A stretch of 64,000 bases of DNA from Pseudofabraea citricarpa (taxonomy: Eukaryota > Ascomycota > Leotiomycetes > Helotiales > Dermateaceae), in NCBI GenBank assembly GCA_029641185.1, contig JAPWGK010000014.1, positions 124,001 to 188,000 on the forward strand, given 5' to 3'. Below the pieces are notes generated by a model. The model saw only the letters and a list, made by a program, of their open reading frames with translations. It did not search any database and was not told where the DNA came from. Each line of letters begins with the position of its first letter. Positions within the stretch are counted from its first letter, which is position 1. Shown in pieces: positions 23,819 to 35,654 of this stretch. A program made the translations under genes and the position numbers.

Positions 23819-26203
23819 CTCGGGCTATAGTCCTTATTGGCAAGTCACTTTATACTAGTCAGGCAGAGCATTAGATTGCTGTGAGTGTATAAAAAATTAA
23901 AATTCTACTCTAGACTCTGTACATCTTGATATGCACCACATATGATTGCTGTAAATTATTGATTAACAACCTTTGGTCCTGTGCTACCACACATGAGTTT
24001 CATTGTGGTACTTCCTTTATCGAATGAAGTTTCATGTATTGTTACTGTGCCTTAGTAACACGCCACCAGCGCCAGCATCTGCATGCTAGAAAATGGACAC
24101 GAACCCTGGAATGATAGATGATGGTATATTTTACTTGACATAATCGAATAAAAGCCGCCTCACAAAAACGCATAGAGAAAAGCGTGCGGTTATTTGAAAC
24201 CATCGCAGAAGTATGCCCAGCCTATACATGCTTCTGCGTGTGCATTTCATTTCCTTCGAGCTTCTTTCTGTAGCGGTGGTACAATGTTAGGGCGATGGTA
24301 GGGCAGTGGTGGAACACTGTTCTAGCAGTAGCATATGTAAAGTGTGAAAAGGTTGTATTATCTACGTACTTCTATACTAACTGATATATGCTCTCCTATA
24401 ACACGTGCTAGTCACGTGATGCACGTGACACTTTCTCTGTTTCTCACTTCAAATCACCCTTGGAGCATCCATGCCATGCCATGCGGGAAGCAGCTTCTTC
24501 TCCACAGTCATCTGGTCAAACCAAAGAAGGCTCGCCGCTTGTTAAGAAGCCAGCCGTCAAGATTCAATCTTCTTCTTCTTCCCCCCTTTCTCTCACGACC
24601 TCGCTTAACCCAACCCCCCTTATTAAGCGACTCAACATCAAGTGGTATTAACATCGTCAAGTCAAGGCTCTTTATCAAAATCGAAAACATAGACGGTCAA
24701 TGATACACGTGATTATCTACTTATATAAACATCTCTCTCTCTCTCTCTCTCTCTCCTAGAAATATCAAGAGCATACCTACCTACCAAGCTAGCGCCAACC
24801 ACGCTACCACGTACTCCCGAATCCCATTCCATCCCATTCTACAGAAAACGAAAACGACACGGATATATACTCTACCTTCTGACATGGCGAAAGTGTTTCA
24901 TCCCGCGAAATCCGAAATCTGAAATCCCGCTGTTCCTTCCCCCTCACCACTCCTAGTACCCCGACCTCGACCTAACCTATGCGCTGCGCTATGCCCCTAT
25001 ATAAGCGAGCTCGCTTACCTCCACCCGCACCCGCACCCGCAGCGTAGCCACTCCACTCTCTTTACCAAGCCAAGTTAGGGAGCTACTATATCTAACCCCA
25101 TTCATTCCCTTTCATCCCCCTCCTCCCGCTAAACAAAGGATATCTCTCTACATTTTGCCATTGCCAGTGTCAAGGTCGTGTAGGTATGTAGCTGGCTAGG
25201 CTAAGTATTCCACAGAGGAGAACAGCTGCTTTTGTTACGTCGAAGGCTCAGCCCAGCCCAGTCCACCAGTCCAGCCCAGTAGATAGGCTCTCGAACCTTT
25301 CATTCCTTTTACTGTACGAGCAGCCGAGATTTGATTTTACACTCTACCACAATTCAAGGGGATCTGGTTAGGTAAACCGGGATATCTGGCTAACTACGCG
25401 GAATGCGGTTTGCGTAAGGCAGACCCGTAGATTGCAGAGATAACCTTTGTTTTGAAGGGGGGAGGGGGCAACCCAACCTAACCTTCTTCCTTCTCCGTAT
25501 CTTCAGCACTCATTTCATCATCAGATTCCAAAAGAGGAAATCCAACAATCACACTACACCACTTCACATCACGTCACATCACATCACATCACATCTCAGA
25601 TCAGATCAGATCACCTCGTACTTGCTCAAAGTCATCAGATGAACTTTCAAAAACTCTATTATTATATCTTTTGGTTTCCCCTTTCCCCTTCCTCCTTCCC
25701 TTGTCTTCCCATTCTTTCTTCCACGTCCTCCCGCTCCGATCTTCTCTCTTCTCTCTTCTGCCCGAAACCCAGCCCCCGAGAAGGGCACCACGCCGAGATC
25801 CAGCCGGATACTCTAGACTGTTACGAGTACAATAACAACGAACAAACGGGAGCGATAAATGGAAATGCCACACCATAGTGTATCATCATATTCTTCCTCC
25901 GCCTCGCTTCTTCTTCTTCATCTTCTTTCCATCAATCCCCAACCACAAAAGAACGCCGAATTCCCCAGCGGGAACTAAAAGGGAGAGAAAAAAAACCTAC
26001 GCCGCAGCTATGTCGTCCTCGGAATAAAAAGACCCGGTCAGTCAGTCACAAAGCCCAAGATCCCAAACGAGAAAAAGAAAAACCACACAAAGAAGAACAT
26101 AAACAATGCACCGCACCCCCCAAGCCAGCCAGTAAATTACAATCTTGAATATCGTAACAAACTAACACCTCCCCCGAGAAAATATTTCTTTTGAGTCGTC
26201 ATC
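23819..26203. other. Gene-poor, pyrimidine-rich region with promoter-like signals
   Basis: 2.4 kb with no supported CDS. It contains three CACGTG palindromes in 26 bases (24402-24407, 24413-24418, 24422-24427) and a fourth at 24706, a TC microsatellite (about 24732-24755), a good TATA-like box TATATAA at 24998-25004 and long CT-rich tracts typical of fungal promoters and 5' leaders. A 79-codon plus-strand frame (25639-25878) is the only reading frame after the promoter-like part and resembles nothing I know. Confidence 0.4.
24732..24755. repeat. TC dinucleotide microsatellite
   Basis: About twelve uninterrupted TC units in a non-coding region. Confidence 0.85.
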
Positions 26204-28888
26204 TCATCCTTGTTGCACGGTCGTCTTGTGACTGCTACCGTCGACGAGCGGGTTAGGTGGGTCAGGAATCAAAAAGCCATCAGCGGCACCGGCATCGGCT
26301 TGGGCGTTTTCGAGGTTCTTCTCCCTCTGCTTTGCGATTTTGTCCATCTCGCGATTTGCTTCCCCAAGATCCTCTTCGCTGATGTTGGGATCTCTTCCAC
26401 TCTCTTCAACCGACAAAGCCTTGAGGGTCTCGGCTGAGAAACTCGATGGGGCTACAGGTCGGTGTTGAGTATATTTTGTTTCGCCAATGACTTCTCCAAG
26501 CATCTTGGCTTCAGCAGTAAGTCGTTCGTAATGTACAGCTGTGACTTCTTCGTTGACGTAGTCAAGACGGTGACCGCATCGGTTCCACAGAATATCATGC
26601 GCATCTGGATTGGATGCACAACAGCTACCCCAACAATCTCCAAAGCGATCAAGTACACCACGAGATGGGTGTCGACGTCTGCTCTCATCGATGATGTGGA
26701 GCATGGTGGGAACCGCAACCTCGTGGAAGACGGAAAATCCACCAAAAATAGATGACAGGAAGATATAGTCGGCAAAGAATCGACGTGGAACATAGTAGAT
26801 ATCGGTCCATCCAACACACCATTCTTGAGGATCAACCGTGTAGTCCATGTCGAAATGGTCTACAACCGCGCTAGCGGCCATAGAAGCATGGTGGAATTTC
26901 TCATTCCATCCCCACCAGTTATACTTCTTGGTATCGGTCATACATTCAAATCGTGGTCCTCCTCCATTAGGTGGAGCTAGATCGACAGTATCTGGGAACC
27001 AAATATTGTGCATGTTTGATCCGGCCCATGCGAGAGGATCAACCCAGGCGTCGAAATGGAAGTAAAGGAGTCCATCGATCTCTGCAGCTGGATCTCCTTT
27101 TGGTGCATCCAAAATGAGTTGCATCGTTCTGGCGATCTGCATGTAAATATATTCGGAAACTTGATAGGAATCATGTGTGAGATTGTGGAATTCGGGCTGA
27201 TTCTCAACATAGCCTGGCATGCTGAAATGGATATCGTGGAAGAAAGGTGAATATTGCTGGAGGAGCGGCATTCGCTCGGGATGATTGCTGTTCCATCTAA
27301 TCATAGCAAGTGTGTTTTTGAATGGAGAGGTGAGAATTGGCTCCCCATCTTTGTTGGTAGGTACACTCTGGCCCGGAAGAAGAACTGGGTTTGAAGCATC
27401 TGGTATGCTCGTATTTAACATGGTAAGGAAGGCAACGACTACGACGGTGAAAAAGGTCGCAGAGCCGAGAACACCCTTGTGGTGAAGCTACAACAGTCAG
27501 TATTTCAACGCAACGAAATAAGAATAATACATACTCTAGCTACCGCTGCCAATTTTGAGAAGATAGACATCCTCGCTGGCTCGCTCATCTCTTTTGGTGG
27601 GTTCGGGTCCTTAGGCGCGGCACCTTCCATATACAGCCATGAGGCAATGAACACAACGACCGTGCCCGGGAGAACTAAAAATCCAAGCTCGGTGCCAAAC
27701 AATATGGGGGAAAGATAGAGGAGTATTCCGGTCGCTACAGCGGTCGCGAAACATTTAACAACGGCATCGGCATCTATGGAAAGTCAGTTCTGATGCCGAG
27801 AAACTATAATGTGCCACTCACATTTGTATACAGCAGTGATTGCGAGGCCGATGAAGACGTTGCTCAGAATGACCATCAACGCGCCAATGCTATTATAGCC
27901 AGTGAAAAATCCGGGCTCATCCGCCTTTAATACTCTGATGACCAAATGCAATAATAAATTGATGGCCGCTCCCGAAGCGTACAAAATCATGTTGTCAGCG
28001 TGTAATGACGATCCATCACTCTTGAGCAAAGCTTGATTGTAGACCCCGGAAAGAGCACTCAAAAACACCTGGAATAGGAGAATCAAGTAGGTCGAAAGAG
28101 GGTATGCGGTTCCCGTTCCCGGGTGATACTGAGTTACCATCAATCCACAAATCTGTATCACCATTAGTTATGACATAAGCCAGCGTCCACCGATCATACC
28201 TGAATGACGATCGCAATCCATTGAATCTTTGTAACCTTGCTTCCGAGAGTAGCAATCATGACCAGAGCAGTGATAAAGGTGACTCCCGATTTTGTCAATT
28301 GAATGGTTCCCGGGTCAGCGAGTTTGTAGGAGACAAAAATCTAGAACCATCAGCTTAGTCTATAATTAGACTGGTATTTATGTCACCACTCACACTGTTG
28401 TTGATGAGCGCATAGAACAAGGCCAACTGCGCAAACCCATATCTGGTGTCCCGGCTCACTTCATTTCTGATATAGCTGATGAAGGTCTTCGAGTCCAGAC
28501 GCACGTCGCGAGGGCTGTTGTAGGCCTCGCTCGTCCTGCGCCGATGTCCATTCCCATTCAGTCCTGCTGATTCATCCTCGGAGAAGGCTTTCGATTCCTC
28601 GAAGGAGTTTCTCGCGCTGGTGGGAAGGGGGGTATGAGCGGGTTGATTATTTGCGATCCGCTGCTTGCATTCGCGATAGAAGAAGAGGGTCGAGAGGAGC
28701 ATCTTGCAGAACTCGGAGATGGTGACGGACGAGGAGGGCGAGAAGTCGTAGGATCCGCCTGACTGAGCCATCTTCATGATAATCCCTATTCCCACCTGAA
28801 TGGCAATCAGGCCGAGGGCGGCAGCATATGCGGCGCCCTGGGGGCCGTGGAGCCATGACAGGCGGTTGTGACTGAAGAGGCGAAGCAT
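26204..28888 (-). CDS. Nucleotide-sugar transporter fused to a large luminal domain
   Basis: Exons 28394-28888, 28200-28340, 27822-28152, 27535-27773 and 26204-27487 join in frame to 829 aa. Residues about 1-390 form an SLC35A-type (UDP-galactose/UDP-GlcNAc) Golgi transporter, shown by FYALINNS, IFVSYKLADPGTIQLTKSGV, QWIAIVIQICGLMVTQY, LSALSGVYNQALLK, NMILYASGA and VYKYADAVVKCFATA. A further membrane segment (about 405-423, TFFTVVVVAFLTML) leads to about 400 residues with WNSNHPERMPLL, DGLLYFHFDAWVDPLAW, WWGWNEKFHHASM and paired cysteines (CWGSCC). I do not recognise this domain with certainty. The FHFDAW stretch is DxD-like, so a glycosyltransferase acting on the imported sugar is a reasonable inference. 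The final coding exon is uninterrupted for 428 codons, so the fusion is not an artefact of reading through a stop. Confidence 0.85.
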
Positions 28889-30906
28889 TGTATTATGGGG
28901 ATGGCAGAGCTGGAGGTTCGGCGGACTCTATGAGACAATGGGAGAGGAGCAGAGCAATTTTGAAGTCATAGATGTAGTGTGGCCTGGGTGAGAAACGAGC
29001 GTGGTTGGCGCGCAGACCCGTTGATCGGCCTTGGATTGTCGGGTCGGATTCGAAGGGATTCGTTTCAAGGGCGGGGAGAGACAGAGACAGAGACAGGCAA
29101 AGGAACGTGGTCGACTGACTTCGTGGATCGTGATCGTGTCGTCGTCGTGTCGTATGGTATGGTATGGGAGATACTGTACAGACAATCGAGGGAACAGAAG
29201 GGGGTTTGATCAGATAGGGAGCGAGGGAGGGACAAGATGACAAGACCAGAAAAAGACTCCAGCGATCCAGCGACTGTTATCCGCCAAGATGCTGCTAAAA
29301 GTAAGCGATAGCCGGTGCCCCGTAGCTTCACTTCGCCTCGCCTTCACCCACACTTGTTAGTCCTGTTACCTGTACAGCCCTCTCTCCCTCTAATTTTCAT
29401 CAGGATAAGCTCCCGAATCACGGTCATCATGTCATCATGCTACTGGAGTGGATGTGTCAAGATGCCAACCTCGCCCAGTCTTTTCTTTCCGAGACAATAT
29501 CAGGAACGGTAAGACGTGCTCATTCGTCATACTATAACCACTGTTATACTGTATTCTGTACACTGTCAGCTACGGTATCAATACCTGAATAACAGAAAGC
29601 CAGAGCCACTGCTGGAGCCAGAACCAGAACCAGAGCACGACGGGAAGGGGACACAGACGCGTAAGTGGATCCGACGATAAGGTTAATCAAAAGGTTCGTT
29701 GACTGCTCGGGAGTGTTACAGAATCCTCCAACCCCTGCGACAGTGACGGATGCCAGCCCAAGAGCCTGACAGATGCTGGAACTTGCCCCCGAAGAATCCT
29801 CTCACAAGCCAACAGCCAGAATACCAGCCTTCAATGATAATCTGGCATATGGTGGTCCTCCTCCTTGCATCTCTTCACCAGCTCCAGCGATGCTGCTGTA
29901 CACCAATATCATATCATCTCTCCTCCCTTTTGTCTCTCACCAAACCCCCCTTTCTTTTTTACCCGTCGGATTTCAGGTAGAGAGGGCTTTCCATCTTTCC
30001 ATACATCTCACTTCCACATATGACCATGCCAGGGGTTGCGCCTGCTGATTGGCTTGTGCCACATCCTTCCTCTCAATCTGTGGCACGACCGGGCGTTGGC
30101 TTTTGCCGCGATGCGATGGAGATCAGCGAAAGTCTAATAAGCAACATGCCGAGCGGCCAGCAAGAATTGTCGCCAACAATGAATGCCATGTCCCAAGGGG
30201 TCGAGGTGGAGGTGGAGGGGAAGGGGAAGGGGAACTGACCATGAGCTCGATATTGGCTGATCCGGTTCAATACCTTCACAACTGCCTCTTTCGTCGGTGC
30301 CGTTCACGACCTGGGGATGGGCGGATTGACTGGATACATTGCACATTGCACAATACAATGCACCTCTCAGTACTGCTGACCTCGTCGTCTTGGCGTCTGC
30401 GAAATTTAGATTGAACGGGACCCAGATGCGACAACAAGAGGATCTCCTATTTCCATTTCTGAACGCTCCATCTCGCCTACTAATCCCACACCCGCCCTCT
30501 CGCCAGCCTACCCACGTGGGCTGCCCAAACTGGTCGTAAACTGCCATTGAGAATTTGAGACACGTGTCAGAAAAGAATGCTGAGCAGACCGCCCTGCTTA
30601 AACCGCGTCGATGTATCAAGCTCGCACAGTTATTATCCATCGCGTTGGGTGTGCGGCCACTACCACAGTACCACTGCATTGCCCCCTTTTCACCCGCTTA
30701 CCTGCAGACGGGCTAGCGAAGCACCCCTGCCCCAAAATTTATATGGAGACGACCTGGGGTTTCCTCAGGGCCATGGGATAACTTTATCGTGTTAACATCT
30801 CAACCTCTTCACCACTCTGCAAAACACCAACATTGGAGACCCTCCCCATACTCCCGTGTTGCCATTCTTCACTCCCCGCACTTTTGCGAATTCACACGTC
30901 GCCATC
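28889..30906. promoter_or_regulatory. 2 kb divergent region between the two fusion genes
   Basis: It separates the start codons of the transporter fusion (-) and the nucleotidyltransferase-HAD-kinase gene (+). It is long for a shared promoter and holds no recognisable gene, only short frames without domains. Simple GAGACAGAGACAG and TATGGTATGG repeats occur near 29080-29165. Confidence 0.4.
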
Positions 30907-33388
30907 ATGGAGGAAGAATTATCGATCCAAGCTGCGAAGATGAAGCTTAATGAGCAGGCCGAGGCGAAGGCCGCACCCCGCGACGCCCTGAACGTTATTG
31001 TCCCCATCGGAGGCATTGGTTCGCGATTCGCACGAGAAGGGTACCGCTTTCCCAAGCCGCTCATCAACATTGTCGGCCGACCGATGATCCTGTGGATGAT
31101 TGACAATCTGAGCTTACGACAAGGCGACACGTTATGGATGGCCATCAACGAGGAGGTTGACGACGAGTTCAGAATTGGCCAGCTGGTAGCAAAGACCTTC
31201 CCCAAGATCGACTTCCGCCTCTTGCGGCTCCGACATCAGACCAAGGGCGCATCAGAAACTGTGAGTTCCCCTGGCAAAGTTCCACTCTTCAATGCTGACC
31301 CGGGCCATCTAGCTGTACATTGTCAGTCAGAGCATGAACGCCGAGCACCTCAAGCGCAGAACCGTTTCCCTCGATTGCGATACCATATACTGGGCCGATG
31401 TGCTGCAGGATATCCGTGATATGCCAGAGGGCCATGGAGGATGCTTCTACTTCCCGGATGACGGAGACAAGCCCATCTTCTCGTACATCCAGACCGACCA
31501 GAAGTCAGTCATCACCGACATCAAGGAGAAGGTGGCCATCTCCAACAAGGCAAACACGGGTGCATATGTCTTCCCCTCTGCAGGTATCCTCAGATCATGG
31601 GCGGCCAAGAACATCGACATGAACTCGAGAAAGCGAGACGGTGATGTGGGAGAATACTATACCAGTCAACTGATCTCAGCGATGATCTTGGAAGGCAAGG
31701 TACCTTTCCTCGGTATGCCAGTTGGAAAGACGGATTTCAGTTGTGTGGGAACTCCAGAGCAACTCCAGGACCTCCTCCTCTTGATCAAGGTGGATGGAAG
31801 CAAGATCAAGATCAAGAAGCGCAGATTCTGTTTTGATCTCGACTCGACCCTTGTTGGTGTTCCTGCAGTTGCTGGCGACTACTCGACGTGTCCACCCATC
31901 ACCAAGAATATCGAGCTCGTCCAGCAGCTCCACAAGGCTGGACATTACATCATCATTGTGAGTATCACGTCTGAAGGGCCAAGACAATCGCTAACACAAT
32001 TATAGCAAACCGCTCGGAGAATGAGAACCCACAAGGGTAATGTCGGCTCGGTTATCGCGGATATCGGTCCTGTCACGTTTGCTCAGCTTGCCAAGTACCA
32101 AATTCCCTTTGACGACATTCATTTCGGAAAGCCATGGGCCGACGTCTATGTTGATGATCTTGCTGTCAATGCGAACCTGGATACCATGAGAGAGATTGGT
32201 TGGTTGCTTGAGGATCCCGATCCATCTTCTCTCGTAGGTTACGAAGACACCAAGAAGGCTGGCATGATTGCAGCACGTGATTTCAACACGATCCAAATTA
32301 TCGGTGACAAGGTCATCAAGTCCTCGAAGTCAGAGAACATCCTCGGCGAGCTTTACTTCTACTCACATCTACCTCCATCGCTGTCGAGTGTCTTCCCAGC
32401 CGTCTACCATGTCGACTACCTACCCGATACCACCACATACACCATCACGATGGAGAACCGAAAAGGATTGACCTTCTCACATCTCCTGGTTGGACGTTCA
32501 ATCACCAAGGGTCGCCTCCTCACCTTCTTGACTGCTCTCCACAAGATTCACTACACTCAAAATCCCGCCAAGCCCATCTTACCAATCTCCGAACCGCTAG
32601 CCAAGAAGTTTGCTGCTCATTCCTTGGATGCCGCCAAGGGCCGCGTAAACATCTATGCCAACTATGGATCAAAGTTAAGATCTCGCTACAGTCAATATGC
32701 CGACAAGTATGCCGCTCTTGGTCCTCTGGCTGCCGAGCTCTTCAACCGTCTCAATGAGTTCCTTGACACATACGAGGCTGAAGAGAAGGGTGTCCACGCA
32801 CAAGTTATCCACGGAGACCCTGTATTCTCAAATGCCATCCTTTCCAAGGATGAGAAGCTCGTCTCTTTCATTGACGTTCGTTGTCAATTGAACAATACCC
32901 TTACCCCAGAAGGTGATATCCATTACGATTTGGCGAAGGTCTTGCAATCACTCTGTGGATATGATCACATTCTGTTCATGTCCGCGAACCACCACACCAT
33001 GTCTCCAGATCTACCACTCTTGGATGAGGCCGATACCAACTTGCTTAGCGAGCTTCAAGATACGTTCTGGCAGTTCTTGGAGACTCAGTACGAGGTTCGA
33101 TTACATAAGAAGACCCTCCTGCGTATCACAGCATCTCTGTTCTTCAGTCTCATCCCACTCCACAAGCCCGAGCTTGGTCAAGTCTTCTTGAGAATGTGCA
33201 AGACCACTCTCGACATGGCCAGCAAGATCGGCTACGGACTTGGTGCTAAGAGTATGGCTGGAAACCCCATGCCCATGATCTCAAGAACAGCTAGTTCAAA
33301 CTTTGGCGATGATATCCTCGGTCAGAAGACGCCAAAAGACGAGGTATCATTTAACGGCGACAAGGGCAAGCTAGGGGTGAAGAAGTAG
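30907..33388 (+). CDS. Three-domain nucleotidyltransferase / HAD phosphatase / APH-like kinase
   Basis: Exons 30907-31260, 31313-31957 and 32006-33388 give 793 aa. Domain 1 (about 28-285) is a nucleotidyltransferase: VIVPIGGIGSRF, then GYRFPKPLI with the conserved Lys, and LDCDTIYW with an Asp pair in the catalytic region. Domain 2 (about 288-425) is a HAD phosphohydrolase: FCFDLDSTLV (DxDxT-like; the second Asp is the acid/base), then QTARRMRTHKGNVG, as in bacterial capsule-type HADs. Domain 3 (about 430-745) is kinase-like, with VIHGDPVFSNAIL (about residue 600) and SFIDVR as metal site. Together they could phosphorylate, dephosphorylate and activate one metabolite to an NDP-linked form. 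Bacterial capsule loci carry comparable separate enzymes; the fungal substrate is unknown to me. There is no signal peptide, so it is probably cytosolic. The start at 30907 has a good context (GCCATCATGG). Confidence 0.88.
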
Positions 33389-35654
33389 ATGGGATATTCT
33401 GAGAGTTCTGACGCGCTTGACCTGACGTGCTCCTTTTTTGTGTCTTTCTCTATGACTGCGAGCGGGAACGGGAAACGGGATGTATGAGTTATGGAGAATT
33501 TATGTGCGACGGAGCATGCATGAATGGGCATTTTTTTCTTCTTTCTGAGAGAGGGACCGAGTTCCGGGGATTTTGTTTTCTAGCTCTTCTCGATCTCTTC
33601 ACCTTTTTCTCGCTTTTCTTGTCAGACCGTCTGTGTTTGCCCCCTTCTTCTCTTTCGCCCTTTCGCCCTTTCCGAAAATTATAAACACTTGTATTGGTAT
33701 CTTCTGCTACGGTGGAATGGAAAAGATTTACGTTTGCTGATTGCTTTGCTTTGTTTTGATTTGTCTTGACTTCTCTTGGCTTGCTTTACGGAGCACTTTG
33801 ATTTGCTTTGACTCGCCCTTCTCTGTCCTGCTCTGCTTGATCGTGTGTACTAAAGTGTGTACTCGGCTCTGAGAGAAGCGGAGCGAAGCTACAAAATAAA
33901 ATGAATGTTATGATATGGTATGCCTTTTGATGACTGACTGGTGATTAATGGCTACCTACTAGTAACATCCCTTTTGAGATTTGAGATTTGAGATCTGAGA
34001 TTTGAGACTTGAAACTTGAAACTTGACTTGAAATGTTAATGGTCATTTACCTAGGTAGGTGAGGTAGGTGAGGTATATAAATGAGTCGGGAGTCAGCTGA
34101 GTAGAGTAGCCAGGTATCTTCACAGGGACGAAACTGTCTGAATGATATAGGTACAGAAGCATCTATCTACGGCTGTAGAAAGCCGGCAAGGTAGAGAAAG
34201 GCCTCAGGCGTGCGTGCGGTGCGGTGCGGTGCGGTGAACATCTGCAGTCCGCACAGAAATCACATCCGTTCACACGACCGGAGACTCGAACACCATCCAA
34301 AAGCATCGTTCGTTCTCTTCGTAATCTAATCAGCCAGGCAGGGCTCTATCCACTGGCACCCGCGCAGCGCAGCTGCTCAAAAAAACCCTCGAGAGATCTT
34401 CTTCAGCTCGTTTCCGCAACACTTCCTACACAAGTCAATAGATGTGGACCACACCTTTTCGGATGAGTGGTTTATCTAGAGGAGGAGGAAGTTCTCTATT
34501 AAAGCTGCGGGGAAACACCACTCAGTTAGTTTGTGCTTCGGTTTTCAAAGAGACGGATGTTTAGAACCTGCTGCGGAATATGGACTATGGTTTTCTTTGC
34601 ATAAAGTAGACGAGGAGTGGATGGCGTTGCTGGATTCCATCGCTGTACTTAAGCTGGAAAGACTCCTCTGGAACCGTAAAGCATGAACCTCCCAGAAGTA
34701 CAAGATTATTTTAATTCGTTTCATCCCCACCGAACAAACAAAAAACTTCATCCTATGCAACGCCCAGGCCTTTACGATGGGTATATATATCAGCACCTCC
34801 AGCTCTATCTGTCTAGCGAAGAAAACTTTCATGCATTTCCCCAACATCGGTCCCAATGAAATTTTGACGATAGGTTTCTTGATTTCTTTTCATTTTGGTC
34901 TGAAGAGGCGATGAGGGGTATCTGGCTCCTTGGAGAAGTTCTTTCAGCCGTCTTCTTGCTCGAACATATCGCAGTTTCTCGTAACAAACTTGGTCTTCCT
35001 TCTAGTGAGAACGCTGGTATGCGTCTGTGTTGATTGAAGACTCCAAGGTACGCATATACCTACTCTGCACCGACTTGATCCTAATCGAATGAGGCAGCGA
35101 ATACTTTTTTTCTGGCGTTGAATTGATCAGAGTTGATGCACAAGTCTTTGATATCAGTATGTCATCGTTCGCAATGGTACTCGCTTATAAGACTCTCAAG
35201 GTATTTTAATGGTATTTTTGATTGAAAGAGGTTGATCATGACGCTAATTTTCGCTTCGTTTAATTAAGACCAGAAGATATGACTTTACCTTGAAGCTTGA
35301 AGCTTGTTAGCAATGTGCTGTTGATAATATAAACCGTCTGGTAAAGAATATAAGAGAGTAGAAAAAGCCTGGGGTTCCTCGGATCTTTACCATGTTCAGA
35401 ACTTGATTTTCTCTCACGATGTGGCAGGCAGTTTTGAATGGTGCATCTCCAAGATAAACCAAATCTATTGATACTGGCTACAGGTTTCTCTTCGGAAACT
35501 CAACAGAACTAACGCCTACCAAAAACATGTCTGCAAAGAGCAGTACTCCAATAAACCTTCACTCGTCCTTATCAGTCACTCCACAATCCCGCGCAGTATA
35601 CGATCCAGAACTTTTCTTGCACAGATGATCAGTATCTCGATTGTGCCCCTAAAC
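33389..35654. other. Intergenic region with simple repeats
   Basis: 2.3 kb between convergent genes. It holds TGAGATT-type repeats (about 33974-34032), TAGGTGAGG repeats near 34050-34075 and a GCGGT tandem (about 34215-34236). No convincing gene; a 103-codon minus-strand frame at 34545-34856 has no recognisable domain. Confidence 0.45.
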
